Positions 1-9,698 are shown, counted from the stretch's first letter. The stretch is DNA of 64,000 bases from Actinomadura graeca (GCF_019175365.1 NZ_CP059572.1:8184001-8248000), one strand, 5' to 3'. A program made the numbers and translations. Notes: generated from the sequence alone by a model not told the origin.

Positions 1-596
1 ATCGCCGAGCGCGCGTCGCCGCGGGCCCGCGACAGCCGCTCGATCTCCTCCTGCCACAGTTGCAGCGTCGCCGGTAGCAGGGCGGTGCGCAGATACGCGG
101 TCGACTCCCGCAGATACGCCGCGCCGAGCAGCGCCCGTTTCGGGTCGGTGCCGGCGTACCGGTTCAGGTCCTCGGCCTTGGCGACCAGCGCGGTGTACCG
201 GGGGAGCATGAGGGCGATGCGCGCGACGCTCCGCGCCCGCCCCGGGTCGCCGCCGGCCAGCGCCGCCGAGGCGGCCAGCCGCGTCCGCGTCTCGCTGACC
301 GCGTCGCGGTACTGCTGCTCCAGCACCGTCCGCTGCGCGGATCGCGGCCCGGCCAGGAAGCCGCCCGTCGCCGCGGTCCCGGCCTCGGCCAGCGACCGGT
401 GGATCACCTGGGCGTGCCCGCTCATCTCGGCGGCGTCGGACGTGCGGTCCCGGCCGCCCGCCCGGACGGCGCGGTCGGCGAGCAGCCCGGCGGCGGCCGT
501 CGCCGCGAGCGCCAGCGCGAGCAGCAGCGTCCAGGCCGTCAGTTCGGCGCGGGTCGAGCCGAGCACGCGCCGGGCACTCTGACCGGGCCCGCTCAT
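1..596 (-). CDS. Membrane-anchored protein, GlnX-like position, C-terminus off window
   Basis: Reading the minus strand from an ATG at 596 gives an open frame to the window edge, so the C-terminal part is missing. The first residues are MSGPGQSARRVLGSTRAELT. A hydrophobic segment follows at about residues 20-42 (WTLLLALALAATAAAGLLA), and then a long Ala/Arg/Glu-rich, probably helical extracytoplasmic stretch. Its ATG overlaps the stop of the solute-binding lipoprotein gene by 4 bases (ATGA), so the two are translationally coupled. In mycobacteria PknG receives signals through the membrane protein GlnX and the binding protein GlnH (established). Here a membrane protein and a binding protein sit divergent from a pknG-like gene, so a GlnX-like role is inferred from position and topology, not from sequence match. 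Confidence 0.6.
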   Translation of the reverse strand, partial: MSGPGQSARRVLGSTRAELTAWTLLLALALAATAAAGLLADRAVRAGGRDRTSDAAEMSGHAQVIHRSLAEAGTAATGGFLAGPRSAQRTVLEQQYRDAVSETRTRLAASAALAGGDPGRARSVARIALMLPRYTALVAKAEDLNRYAGTDPKRALLGAAYLRESTAYLRTALLPATLQLWQEEIERLSRARGDARSA

Positions 597-1582
597 GACC
601 GTTCCTGGATGTCGGCGACCAGGCCGCGCTCGGGATCGAAGAACTCCCCGTCGAGCTTCTCCCAGCCGCCCAGGTCCTTGATGGTGAACAGCCGCCGGGG
701 GACGGGGAACCGCCGCGGGTCCGCGATCCCGGGCAGCACCGGCCGGTACCCGTTCTCGGCGAAGATCCTCTGCGCGGCCGGGGTGCGCAGGAACGTCAGG
801 AACGCCTTGGCCTCCCGTGGATGCTCGCTGTCCAGCGTCACCGCCACCGGATTCTCGATCAGGATCGTGGCTTCCGGCATCTGCGTCTCCAGCGGCGCCG
901 CCAGGCCGGACACCTCGTTCTCGTACGCCAGGAGCGCGTCCCCCCAGCCGGAGTTGAAGGTCTGGAGCGCGCCGCGCGCGCTGGAGTCCTGCACGGGCAC
1001 ATGCGCGAACAGCGCGCGGAGATAGGCGCGGCCCGCGGCCTTGTCCTTGCCGCGGTCCGACTCCGCGCCGTATCCGGCCAGCACGTTCCACCGGGCGCCG
1101 CCGGACACGAAGGCGTTGGGGGTGATCACTTCTATTCCTGGCCGGAGTAGGTCACGCCAGGTGTGCAGCTTGCGCGGGTTTCCCTTTCTGGTGGCGATGA
1201 CCACCACCGAATTGGTCACCATCCCGCCGTGGCCCCCGTACGCGTCCGAGCGCCAATCTTCGGGGACCAGCCGGGCCCGTACCAGCCGGGTGATATCGGG
1301 TTCAAGGGAGAACGCCACGATATCGGCTCTCCGCTCGCCCGACTCCACCGCGGCGCTCTGGTCGCCGGACGCCCCGTAGGACGTCTCGAACCTGACCTTC
1401 ACCCTTTTCTGGTACTCCGAAATTATCTTTTCGTACGCGCCCCTGGGAGTGGAGTAGGCCGCCAGCCGCAGGGTCACGGGGGCCTCGTCCGTGGATCCGC
1501 CGCACCCGCAGGCGCTCAGTACGCCCAGGGCGAGCGGTGTCGCCGCTCCCCGCAGGGCCGCGTGCAGCCGTCGTCCCACCAC
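593..1582 (-). CDS. Sulfate/thiosulfate-family solute-binding lipoprotein
   Basis: A substrate-binding protein of the Sbp/CysP type, anchored outside the membrane by lipid. After a short N-terminus comes a lipobox LSAC, with the Cys followed by GCGGSTDEAP. The body carries family motifs: SYGASGDQS, ADIVAFSLEPD, TNSVVV, ITPNAFVSGGARWN, LLAYENE, ILIENPVAVT and FTIKDLGGW. A longer frame reaches 1768, but its first 62 residues look non-coding. GGGAGG lies just before tandem GTG codons at 1582 and 1579, so the start is put there. No ABC permease or ATPase genes adjoin it. Its partners are the downstream membrane protein and the divergent protease/kinase/vWA genes. A sensor role feeding a PknG-type kinase is therefore more likely than uptake (inference). 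Confidence 0.75.
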   Translation of the reverse strand: MVGRRLHAALRGAATPLALGVLSACGCGGSTDEAPVTLRLAAYSTPRGAYEKIISEYQKRVKVRFETSYGASGDQSAAVESGERRADIVAFSLEPDITRLVRARLVPEDWRSDAYGGHGGMVTNSVVVIATRKGNPRKLHTWRDLLRPGIEVITPNAFVSGGARWNVLAGYGAESDRGKDKAAGRAYLRALFAHVPVQDSSARGALQTFNSGWGDALLAYENEVSGLAAPLETQMPEATILIENPVAVTLDSEHPREAKAFLTFLRTPAAQRIFAENGYRPVLPGIADPRRFPVPRRLFTIKDLGGWEKLDGEFFDPERGLVADIQERS

Positions 1583-1804
1583 GCCTCCCAGTCGATCGAA
1601 TTCCCTAGTTGAGCGCCCGGTTTGGTCGGGAACGTACCTACAACGGGCAGCATGGTCCGATAATTTTGATAAGGGATGGTTCTGGCCCCGCGGGCTGATT
1701 CCCCGGGAAAGGTTCTCCGGGCCTTGCCTCCCATCAATCACGATACATACTGATTGATAGCGTGGCATCTGTCGCGAATCGCAGCGGACGCGTAGGATCT
1801 TCTA
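1583..1804. promoter_or_regulatory. Divergent intergenic region between binding-protein and protease operons
   Basis: This 220-base gap separates two operons that point away from each other and must hold both promoters. It is clearly AT-richer than its surroundings (around 1650-1760). I could not fix -35/-10 boxes with confidence. GGAT at about 1795 is a possible ribosome site for the rightward gene. Confidence 0.4.
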
Positions 1805-3322
1805 ATGTTGCTGGGCAAAGGTCACGAGCCCTGGTGGGTACGAATCCGGAATGGGGCAACGGTCGTCGGGGCGGGGGTGCTGCTGGGGTCGGAGCAGGTG
1901 CTGACCTGTGCCCATGTGATTTCGGCCGGCGCCGGCGATCGATTTCCCGGGCAGGAGCTCGGCGTCGACTTCCTCGGCCTGCCCGGAGTGCCCGCCGGGC
2001 GCGCGCGGGTGGCCGCCGGCTGCTGGGTGCCGCCGGACGAAGCCGGGCAGGGCGACCTCGCGCTGCTCGACCTCGCCGAGCCGGCCCCGGACGGCTCCGG
2101 GGCGCCGCTGTGCGAGCTGCCGCTCTGGAGGCGCGAGGTGTACACCAGGGGATATCCGCTCCGCCTCGACGACGGCGTGTGGATCGGCGGGACGCTCAGC
2201 GGCTCCGGCGGCCCCGGCCGCGAGTGGATCCAGCTCGACACCCCGGACGGGCGCGTCGACCGGGGCTTCTCCGGGTCGGCGGTCGTCGACGAGATGTCCG
2301 GGACGGTCGTGGGCATCGTCGTCGGCCGCTGGCGCGGCGCCGACGCGGGACTCGCCTGGATGATCCCGGTGCACACGATCGTCCGTCATCTGCCGCGGGT
2401 GGCGGGCCACGTGCTGCCCGCCCCGCCCGCCGAGGTGAGCGCGGCGTGGAAGGTGGTGCTGTTCCTCCGGGGCGGCGGGCCGGGCGGCATCAAGATCGTG
2501 GTGACCGGCGAGGACGGCTCGGCCGACTCCGCGTCGCTGAGCCGGATCTTCGAGTCCTCCGGCCACTCCGCCCGTGTCCCGGACACCGGCGGCGGCTCCG
2601 ACGCCGCGCTCGCGCTGGACGTCTCCGGCATGTCGGCCGGGCAGGTGTCTCGGCGCATCGAGGCCGAGCTCGGCCCCGCGCCGGTGTCGGACGCCGCCCT
2701 GATGATCGACGGTCTCGACGACGCCGCGGATCCGGCGGCGGTGGCCGACGAGGTGATCAAACCGCTGGCCGAGCGGGACAACCGCGTCGTCGTCTGCCTG
2801 CGCCGCGACTCCGAGGAGCTGCGCGGCATGCTGGGCTTCCCGGCGGAACGGCGGCTGACGGCGCTGCGGGACCGCCTCGCCGAGGTCACGGCCGCCGAGC
2901 ACGCGGCCCGGGAACGGCACCAGTACGTCGCCGCCCGCGTCGCGCCCGTCCCCGCCATCCCGGCGGGCGCGAGGAAGCTGCGGTTACGGGTCAGCGCCGT
3001 CCGCGCCGAGGCCGCCGCCGGAGGCGACGTGCTGGCCGAGCTGGAGGACTGTGAGTCGCAGGCCGAACGGCTGCTGGGCGAGGCGGTGCGGACCCACCGG
3101 CACCTGGACGAGCTGCTGTCCGAGCGTGACCGGCTCCGTGGCCTGCTCGCCGCGTACCGGCACGCCACGAGGCCGGCGGAGCCGGAACCCGGGCTGGCCG
3201 CCCTCTACCGGAGGGCGCACGGGATGCTCGCCCGCGGCCCGTGCGACCTCCCGGCCGCCGCCGCCGCGGTGGACCGCTATCTGCGCGCACTGCCGAGGGA
3301 GCCGTCCCATGACCCACTGTGA
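1805..3322 (+). CDS. Trypsin-like serine peptidase with C-terminal extension
   Basis: 505 residues. The N-terminal 200 or so residues are a chymotrypsin-fold peptidase with the whole triad visible: His37 in LTCAHVIS, Asp84 in GDLALLDL and Ser156 in GFSGSAV. There is no signal peptide, so it probably acts in the cytoplasm, as such domains do in bacterial conflict and signalling modules. The second half (about 215-505) has an alpha/beta segment (VVTGEDGSADSASLSRIFES) and then an Ala/Arg/Glu-rich helical, possibly coiled-coil region. The gene overlaps the kinase gene by 14 bases, so the two are one transcript. Likely role: proteolytic effector or regulator in the kinase/vWA module (inference). 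The target is unknown. Confidence 0.75.
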   Translation: MLLGKGHEPWWVRIRNGATVVGAGVLLGSEQVLTCAHVISAGAGDRFPGQELGVDFLGLPGVPAGRARVAAGCWVPPDEAGQGDLALLDLAEPAPDGSGAPLCELPLWRREVYTRGYPLRLDDGVWIGGTLSGSGGPGREWIQLDTPDGRVDRGFSGSAVVDEMSGTVVGIVVGRWRGADAGLAWMIPVHTIVRHLPRVAGHVLPAPPAEVSAAWKVVLFLRGGGPGGIKIVVTGEDGSADSASLSRIFESSGHSARVPDTGGGSDAALALDVSGMSAGQVSRRIEAELGPAPVSDAALMIDGLDDAADPAAVADEVIKPLAERDNRVVVCLRRDSEELRGMLGFPAERRLTALRDRLAEVTAAEHAARERHQYVAARVAPVPAIPAGARKLRLRVSAVRAEAAAGGDVLAELEDCESQAERLLGEAVRTHRHLDELLSERDRLRGLLAAYRHATRPAEPEPGLAALYRRAHGMLARGPCDLPAAAAAVDRYLRALPREPSHDPL

Positions 3323-5555
3323 TCGTCCCGCGTGTGCGGGCGCCATCGACGAGACCGGCTTCTGCGACACCTGCGGGCGCCGCCCGCTGTACCCCGGCGC
3401 GTTTCGGGGCCGCCGCCCGGAACCACGGGCGGAGGGATCGGCCCCGTCGGCGGCGCGGGCGGCCGACTCCGCGGGCGGCAGCGCGGAGCTGCGCGTCGCC
3501 GCGGGCCTGGTCGTACTGCCCGTCCTGTCGAGCGACGACCCCGACGAGCGGGTCATCACCGATCCGGGCTCGCTGAGCATCACCCGCAAGCACACGTGCG
3601 GGGAACGAGTCAGCGTCGCCTACGCGGGGCAGCCCGCGCTGCTCATGGGCTTCTGCCCGAACTGCGGCGTTTCCTACGACTTCCGGCCCAGGCTCACCCG
3701 CGGCGACGTTCTGGGCGACCAGTACACGATCGTAGGGCCCATCGCCCACGGCGGGCAGGGCTGGATCTATGTGGCCAGGGACCGGCATCTGGACGGCAAC
3801 CTCGTCGCGGTCAAGGCCCTGATCGAGCCGAACGACCCGATCGCCATCGCCCTCGGCATCAACGAACGCCGCTACCTCACCACGCTCGACCATCCCAACA
3901 TCGTCCGCATCTTCAACTTCGTCACCCACGACAGCGAGGAGGCCGGAGACCGGCGGGGATACCTCATCATGGAGTATCTCAACGGGCGGTCGCTGCGTGA
4001 GGTCATCAACGCCGCGCGCGGCTCGGACGGGGAGCCGCTCGCCGTCGAGCACGTGATCGGCTACGGCTACGAGATCCTGCTGGCCCTGGAGTACCTGCAT
4101 GGGCGCGGGCTGCTGTACTGCGACATGAAGCCGGACAACGTCGTCCTCACCCAGAACGGCGTCAAGCTCGTCGACATGGGGGCGGTGTGCCGGATCGGCG
4201 ACCCTGACGGCGGGCTCGTCGGCACCGCCGGATACATGGTCGGCAAACGGGAGCAGGCCGAGGGGCTGTCGGTCCAGTCCGATCTCTACGCCGTCGGGAA
4301 GACCCTGCGGGACCTGCTCGCGGCGTCCCGCCCCGGTGCCCGGACGGGAGCGTCCTCCCTCGACCGGCTGATCGGGCGTGCCACGAATCCGAACCGCACC
4401 CGCCGGTTCGCCTCCGCCGCCGAGATGGCCGGGCAGCTGCTGGGAGTGCTGGAGGAGGAGCTCGCGCTGAAGACGGGCCGGCAGCACGCCACGCCGTCCG
4501 CGCTGTTCGAGCCGAGCGCCGTCCTGCTCGACGGCGGGCTCGGCGCCGTGCCCCCGACGGAGCCCCCGGTGAGGCCCCGGCCGACCGCGCCGGAGCGCCC
4601 GGCGGTCCCGGCGGTCCCGGCGGTCCTGGCGCCGTCCCCGGCCGACCGCGCCGCCAGCCTGCCGGTGCCGCGCGTCCCCCCGGACGATCCCCTGCACGAT
4701 CTGCTGTCCACCGCGATCGCCGAGGACCCGCACGGCGTGCTCGGCCAATTGGCCGACGTGGGGAACGGGTCCGCGGCCGCGGAGTTCCACCGCTGCCGTG
4801 CCCATCTGCTGCGGGCCGACCTGGACGCGGCGGCGGCCTCGCTCCGCGGCGCTGAGCGGATCACCGGTGGCCGCGACTGGCGGACGGTCTGGCACCACGG
4901 GCTGCTGGCGCTCGCCCGCGCCGGGCGCGACGGCGGCGACGGGAGACCCGTCCTCGCCCGCGTCACCGAGGCGGGCGGGCGGTTCGACGCCGTCCACGGC
5001 GACCTCCCCGGTGAGAGCGCGCCGAAGCTGGCGCTCGGTCACTGCGCCGAACTGCTCGGCGAGCCCGACGAGGCGGAGCGGCTCTACGAGGCCGTCTGGC
5101 GGCGCGACCGCTCGCAGGTCAACGCCGCCTTCGGCCTGGCCCGGCTCCGGATGCTGCGCCGCGACCGGGCGGGAGCGGCGGCCGTCCTCGACCAGGTGCC
5201 GAAGGTGTCGCGGCACTACGACGCGGCCAGGATCGCCGCGCTGCGCGTCCACCTCGAACCACTGCCGTCGGCGCCGCCCGGCGTGGCCGACCTCGACGAG
5301 GCGGAGCGGCGGCTGCCCGGTCTGGTCCTGGACGGAGGCGAACCGGAGGGCCGGGCCCGCGAGCGGCTGCGGGCCGCCATCTTCTCGCTGCGGCTGGACC
5401 GGCTCGGGCCCGCCGATGACACATCGACCGAGAAAGAGGTGCGGGGACGGTTGGAGACATCGCTCAAGAACCTCGCCGGGCAGGCCGGCGACCATCGCGC
5501 CAGAAGCGCCCTGCTGGACGCCGCCAACGCCGTGCGGCCGTGGAGCTGGCTGTGA
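3309..5555 (+). CDS. pknG: PknG-like serine/threonine protein kinase with TPR tail
   Basis: 748 residues from ATG 3309; the longer frame to 3051 is a shadow of the previous gene. The N-terminus has Cys pairs (C4/C9, GFCDTCG at 18-23). A second cluster, C97 with FCPNCG at 115-120, is the rubredoxin-like metal site of PknG. Kinase domain about 137-400: Gly loop AHGGQGWIY, VAVK with Lys169, catalytic loop YCDMKPDN with Asp272, and VDMGAV replacing DFG at Asp289. The unusual loop and DxGA are typical of PknG rather than PknA/B. A Pro/Ala linker precedes a C-terminal TPR-like helical region (about 540-748). No membrane segment is present. In mycobacteria and corynebacteria PknG phosphorylates GarA/OdhI to control 2-oxoglutarate flux; the substrate here is unproven. 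Confidence 0.85.
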   Translation: MTHCDRPACAGAIDETGFCDTCGRRPLYPGAFRGRRPEPRAEGSAPSAARAADSAGGSAELRVAAGLVVLPVLSSDDPDERVITDPGSLSITRKHTCGERVSVAYAGQPALLMGFCPNCGVSYDFRPRLTRGDVLGDQYTIVGPIAHGGQGWIYVARDRHLDGNLVAVKALIEPNDPIAIALGINERRYLTTLDHPNIVRIFNFVTHDSEEAGDRRGYLIMEYLNGRSLREVINAARGSDGEPLAVEHVIGYGYEILLALEYLHGRGLLYCDMKPDNVVLTQNGVKLVDMGAVCRIGDPDGGLVGTAGYMVGKREQAEGLSVQSDLYAVGKTLRDLLAASRPGARTGASSLDRLIGRATNPNRTRRFASAAEMAGQLLGVLEEELALKTGRQHATPSALFEPSAVLLDGGLGAVPPTEPPVRPRPTAPERPAVPAVPAVLAPSPADRAASLPVPRVPPDDPLHDLLSTAIAEDPHGVLGQLADVGNGSAAAEFHRCRAHLLRADLDAAAASLRGAERITGGRDWRTVWHHGLLALARAGRDGGDGRPVLARVTEAGGRFDAVHGDLPGESAPKLALGHCAELLGEPDEAERLYEAVWRRDRSQVNAAFGLARLRMLRRDRAGAAAVLDQVPKVSRHYDAARIAALRVHLEPLPSAPPGVADLDEAERRLPGLVLDGGEPEGRARERLRAAIFSLRLDRLGPADDTSTEKEVRGRLETSLKNLAGQAGDHRARSALLDAANAVRPWSWL

Positions 5556-6991
5556 CGGCCCCGCACAGGTTCGGCCTGGAGGTCCGCCAGGACCCGCAAC
5601 TGTTCACGGCCGCCACCGAGCTGCACGCGGTGCTGGAGGTGTCGGCCGCGGCCGCGCCGGACGCCGGCACGTCCCGCTGGTCCGAGATCCTGATCATCGA
5701 CTGTTCCTCGTCGATGGGCGCGCGCCTCACCCCCGGCCGCCGCGGCCAGAAGATCAAGGAGGCCCGGAGGGCGACCGCGGCGGCCATCGACGTCCTGCGG
5801 GACGGGGTGTGCTTCGCGGTGATCGAGGGCACCGAGGAGGCCACCGTGATCTACCCGGAGACCTCCGTCCTGGCGGTCGCCTCACCCGCGTCCCGGGCGG
5901 AGGCCAAGGCCGCGGTCGCCCGCTCCGTCGCCTACGGCAACACCCACATCGGATCGTGGCTGCGGAAGGCCGACGAGCTCCTCCGCGCCGACCCGTCGGC
6001 CATCCAGCACGTCCTCCTGCTGACCGACGGCTGCGACAACGCGCCGCCGGGCCATCTGGAGCAGGCGCTCGCCGGCTGCGAGAGCGGCTTCGTCTGCGAC
6101 GCCCTGGGCATCGGCGAGGGCTGGGACGCCGACCAGCTTCTGAAGATCGTCTCCGCGCGGCAGGGATCCGCGACCGCCGTCTCGCCGGACGCCGATCTGG
6201 CGGCCTACTTCGAGCGGACGACCCGGGCCGCCATGCGCCGGACCGTTGCCGAGCTGCGCCTGCGGGTCACCACCACGCCCCCCGCCACCTTGCTCGGCGT
6301 CCGCCAGGTGCATCCCACGACCTCCGACCTGACCGACCGCGTCGAGCGGACCGGCGACCGGACCGTGGAGGTCCCTACCGGCCCCTGGGGCGAGGAGGTC
6401 CGCGACTACCAGCTGACCTTCCAGGTGAGCAGCGCCGACGCGCCCCTCTACGAGGACCTGCGCGTGGCGCGGATCGACGCCGTGGTGGACGCCCGGCCCC
6501 AGGCCGCCCCCGCGGCCGTGGTGGTCGAATGGGGCGACGAACCGGACGCGCTGACCCACATGGACCCCGTCTCCACCTACTACACGGCCCACGAGAACAT
6601 GAGCCAGGCCGTCGACCTGGGAATCCGCGCCTACGAGGACGGCGACCACCCGGCAGCGGGGGACGCCTGGGGCCGCGCCGTCCGGCTGGCCTGGCAGACC
6701 GGCGGCAAGGACCTCCTCGCCGAGCTGGAGCGGTTCGTCGAGATCCTCGATCCCCGGACGGGAGTGGTGCGGATCAGATCCGGCATCCGCCCCCACGACA
6801 TCAACGTGGTCAAGATCGCCGTCACCCACACCACCAGGGGCCGCGGCGAGCCCACCCCGGCGGACGTCCCGTCGCGGACGGCCCCCTGGGAATGCAAGTG
6901 CGGCCGCCGCTCCCCGGCGTCCGCCTCGTTCTGCACCGCCTGCGGCCGCACCCCACCGCCCGAAGCCCCGGGGACCCTTGGCAGGGGATGA
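5552..6991 (+). CDS. vWA-domain protein with C-terminal zinc ribbon
   Basis: 479 residues from GTG 5552, which overlaps the pknG stop as GTGA and has GGAG six bases upstream. An in-frame GTG at 5540 lacks such a site. The von Willebrand A domain (about 35-225) has an intact metal-dependent adhesion motif DCSSSMG, the threonine region GNTHIG and LLTDGCDN. A beta-rich middle domain (about 230-330) is followed by a helical part. A zinc ribbon sits at the end: CKCGRRSPASASFCTACG. Cytoplasmic, no signal peptide. The translational overlap with the kinase implies a stoichiometric partner, possibly a kinase substrate or scaffold that binds through the MIDAS site (inference). Confidence 0.8.
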   Translation: MTAPHRFGLEVRQDPQLFTAATELHAVLEVSAAAAPDAGTSRWSEILIIDCSSSMGARLTPGRRGQKIKEARRATAAAIDVLRDGVCFAVIEGTEEATVIYPETSVLAVASPASRAEAKAAVARSVAYGNTHIGSWLRKADELLRADPSAIQHVLLLTDGCDNAPPGHLEQALAGCESGFVCDALGIGEGWDADQLLKIVSARQGSATAVSPDADLAAYFERTTRAAMRRTVAELRLRVTTTPPATLLGVRQVHPTTSDLTDRVERTGDRTVEVPTGPWGEEVRDYQLTFQVSSADAPLYEDLRVARIDAVVDARPQAAPAAVVVEWGDEPDALTHMDPVSTYYTAHENMSQAVDLGIRAYEDGDHPAAGDAWGRAVRLAWQTGGKDLLAELERFVEILDPRTGVVRIRSGIRPHDINVVKIAVTHTTRGRGEPTPADVPSRTAPWECKCGRRSPASASFCTACGRTPPPEAPGTLGRG

Positions 6992-7526
6992 GCCCGGGGG
7001 AGGAGGTCGCGCGTCATCCCCGTGATACGGACGGGGCGGTCATGGTCGATGGAGACGTGCACTGGGCCTCCATTTCGCGTGGAGCCGCCCGGGTGGACCT
7101 AGCCTTGCGCATCCCCTGGGCGCTCAAAGCCGACCACCACCCCGCCAGGTGGCGTACTGGCTGTCCCGGTTCCACTCCTCAACCCACATCGCTCCTGCCG
7201 ACATCGACCGCCTCGCCTGGGCATTCACTGGCCGCAGCACCGCAGACCCCGGCATCGCTTGGAAAGCCGAACTGGCCGCCAGAGGGTAGCAGTGGGCCGA
7301 TCGCCGTCAGCTCGGACCCGCCGTGTAGGGAGCCAAGCGCAGCCGATCACCGTCAGAGAATAAAGACGGCTGTTGGTCCTCCGAGCCGGGGCGGGGTCGC
7401 ATAGTTGTGGTACGAACGGCGGCCCGTGTCTGCGTCGAGCTGGCCTCTCTATCCGAATGTCCGGTGAGCTATGGCGAAGTCGTGTCCCTGCTGGTGCTTG
7501 GGCCAGGCCGGGCAGCGTAGCCGCCG
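6992..7526. other. No intact gene; short coding relic at about 7147-7289
   Basis: No intact gene is seen. On the plus strand an open stretch ends at TAG 7287-7289. Its last residues (DIDRLAWAFTGRSTADPGIA...) read like the natural C-terminus of a protein, but there is no start and I do not recognise the family. The convergent hydrolase ends at 7527. Confidence 0.3.
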
Positions 7527-8435
7527 CTATGGGCCGGTCATCGTGCCCGTATGGCGCGCGCTGTTCTGGCGGGTGTAGGTGAGGAAGCCGCGGATGATGT
7601 CGGTGCAGGCTTCTGGTTCGTCGGACAGGACGCCGTGGCCGCTGCGTTCGAGGATGCGCAGGTCGGCGCCTGGAATGGCTGCGGCGATCTCGGCGGAGAA
7701 TTCCGGGGGGCATATCCAGTCGTGGAGGCCGCCGATGACCAGGGTGGGCGCGGTGATCTCGGGGAGCCGGTCGGTGACGTCGTAGTCGGGCAGGAAGCCT
7801 CCGAAGCCTTCGTTGAGGGCTTGGTGGTTGCGGATGCGCGGGTGCTTGCGGGCTTTGTCGAGGTCGTAGGTGAGGGAATAGAGCGGGCCGAGGGTCTCGA
7901 AGTAGTCGCGGAGCTGGTCGTCGCTGGTGAAGGCGCCGGTCCACAGGGGTTCGGCGGCCGCGCGCTGCTGGGGGGTGCCGCGTTCGGCAAGGATCTCCTG
8001 GGCGCGGGGGATGAAGCGGCCGCTGGCGGCGGTGACGATGGGGATCAGATGGGACAGATGCTGGCCGTAACGGGTGGCGTAGGTGAGGGCGACCATGCCG
8101 CCGTAGGAGACGCCCAGGATGCCGATCTTGTCCAGGCCCAGATAACGGCGCATGGCTTCGAGGTCTTCGACGTTGTTGTCGAGGGTGTAGGTGCTGCGGG
8201 GCCCGCGGGCTGAGCGGCCGCTGCCCCTTTGGTCGAGGTAGATGATCTGTGCTTTGTCGGCCAGGCGCGACAGCGCGCGTTTGAGGCCCGCGTGCTCACC
8301 ACCGGGGCCGCCGTGCAGTGCGAACAGGACGGGCTTCTCCCACGTCCCATGCCGGTCGTCGTCGACCAGGCCCGCGCCGTCGACATCGAAGTACAGCGTG
8401 GTGTCACGGACAGTCGCGTACACCGGCCCTCCCAT
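7527..8435 (-). CDS. Alpha/beta hydrolase, proline iminopeptidase-like
   Basis: 302 residues from ATG 8435 (MGGPVYATVRDTTLYFDVDG). The longer frame to 8624 adds an unlikely N-terminus. Oxyanion motif LHGGPGGEH, then LDQRGSGRSARG, nucleophile elbow GVSYGG, acid HDWICPPEF and the catalytic His in ERSGHGVLSDEP form the complete S33/prolyl-aminopeptidase-type set. Size is normal for the family. No secretion signal, so cytoplasmic. The substrate could be an N-terminal proline peptide or another small ester or amide; sequence alone cannot decide. It stands alone, with no clear operon partner. Confidence 0.85.
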   Translation of the reverse strand: MGGPVYATVRDTTLYFDVDGAGLVDDDRHGTWEKPVLFALHGGPGGEHAGLKRALSRLADKAQIIYLDQRGSGRSARGPRSTYTLDNNVEDLEAMRRYLGLDKIGILGVSYGGMVALTYATRYGQHLSHLIPIVTAASGRFIPRAQEILAERGTPQQRAAAEPLWTGAFTSDDQLRDYFETLGPLYSLTYDLDKARKHPRIRNHQALNEGFGGFLPDYDVTDRLPEITAPTLVIGGLHDWICPPEFSAEIAAAIPGADLRILERSGHGVLSDEPEACTDIIRGFLTYTRQNSARHTGTMTGP

Positions 8436-9377
8436 CGCGGTCAGCTGCTCGGTGCTTCTGTTGTAGCGGATGGTCCCAAGCCCGAACAGAAGCCAATGGC
8501 TGGCCGCAACGCCATCAAAGGTGTGCTGGTCGCATACTCGGTGAGTGCCGTGACCTGGATTCCGCTGCGAAATCAAGGTCCTGGCCAGCACAAACCCGCG
8601 CCAAGCAGAACGCCGCCCCGGCATGAACTCTTAGGCGCTCTTGCTGACCATCAAGACCTCCCCCTGGTCCTGTGGACCTAACAGCAGGCCGCAGGACCAA
8701 GGACCCTGAACCTCTAGGTTGTGGTTCCTTCTGTGACTCCAAAACGTCGACGGCAGCGAGGAATGGCGCGCGTGGCCAGCGGGGGGAGATCGCCCATGCT
8801 GCGGGTGTCAGGTCGGTATCAGGACGGCGCGGCGGCGGCCTGGGATAGCCGGTCCGGGCCCGGACGTAGCGGCCCGTCAGATGCGCCCGGGCGGCCTCGC
8901 CTTGCCCATCTCCTGCGACGGCATCGGCGCGTCATCCAGAATCGGACATCAGATCCGCGGCCCCACTGCCGGGAACCGGCCGCCCCGAAGCGTCGCCGGA
9001 CCGGGCACTCCAGAGGCCGAACCGGGCGATCATTCGGGGGGCCTCTCCGGTGCCGGCTCGGCAGCTCGGGGTATCCGGTGGGGGAGATCGGGAATCCACC
9101 CGGTCAAGGAACCGGCTGAATGAGACCTCCCCCACAGCTATCAAGGGCCGCGCCGAGCGCGGTCAGGACGAGCACCCGGACCACGCCGAACAGACCACAC
9201 CGGAACGAACGACGGCCGAGCCTGACGGCGCCGAGCCGGTGATGATCGCGCTGGCCGGTAACGGGTGTCGGCAAGGTGAGGAACAGGAGCCTGATCGAAG
9301 ACGAGACCGCCCCTGCGGGTCCGCTGTCCAGGACGGGCGGAGGGCGTGGGCCTCTTGGGCGGCTTGTCGTGTTGCGG
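8436..9377. other. No recognisable gene
   Basis: About 940 bases with only short, overlapping high-GC frames and no family motif on either strand. One plus frame around 9150-9250 is rich in Glu, Asp and Thr, but has no start signal and no continuation. Confidence 0.4.
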
Positions 9378-9698
9378 CTATCGGGGAGCGTAGAAGCTGC
9401 GGAAGGGCCACTCCTCGAAGAGGTCTCCGGCCTGGACGTACCTGTAGACGTTTCCCTGGCAGCCGCCGTTGCCGTACACCTCGATCCTGCGGTCGGTGTT
9501 GTTGCCGAGGACCGTCTGCCGTCCGGTGGTGTAGCAGCCCACGGGGTTGACGTAGTCCCGGTGGCCTTTGCCTGAGCCCGGGGTCCAGACGCGGACGTAG
9601 CCTTGTGCGGCGTCGGCGGGAGCCGCGGTCACGGCGGTGAGGCTTCCTGCCAGTGTCGTGCTCAGCGTCAGCGCGACGAGGACGGATGCGGGGCGCAT
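9378..9698 (-). CDS. Small secreted protein, unknown function
   Basis: 106 residues from ATG 9698, with a good ribosome site (GAAGGGAA) upstream. MRPASVLVALTLSTTLAGS begins a signal peptide, and cleavage is likely after the ADAA at about residue 31. The mature part is about 75 residues with two Cys (VGCYTTG and GGCQGN) that could pair, and is rich in Gly, Tyr and Arg. It resembles the many small exported beta-rich proteins of actinomycetes. I do not recognise the family. Confidence 0.7.
   Translation of the reverse strand: MRPASVLVALTLSTTLAGSLTAVTAAPADAAQGYVRVWTPGSGKGHRDYVNPVGCYTTGRQTVLGNNTDRRIEVYGNGGCQGNVYRYVQAGDLFEEWPFRSFYAPR

Noticed and set aside
2991..5495. 834-codon minus-strand frame opposite pknG
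   Set aside because: No domain or start signal; it is the high-GC shadow of the kinase gene, which has full kinase motifs.
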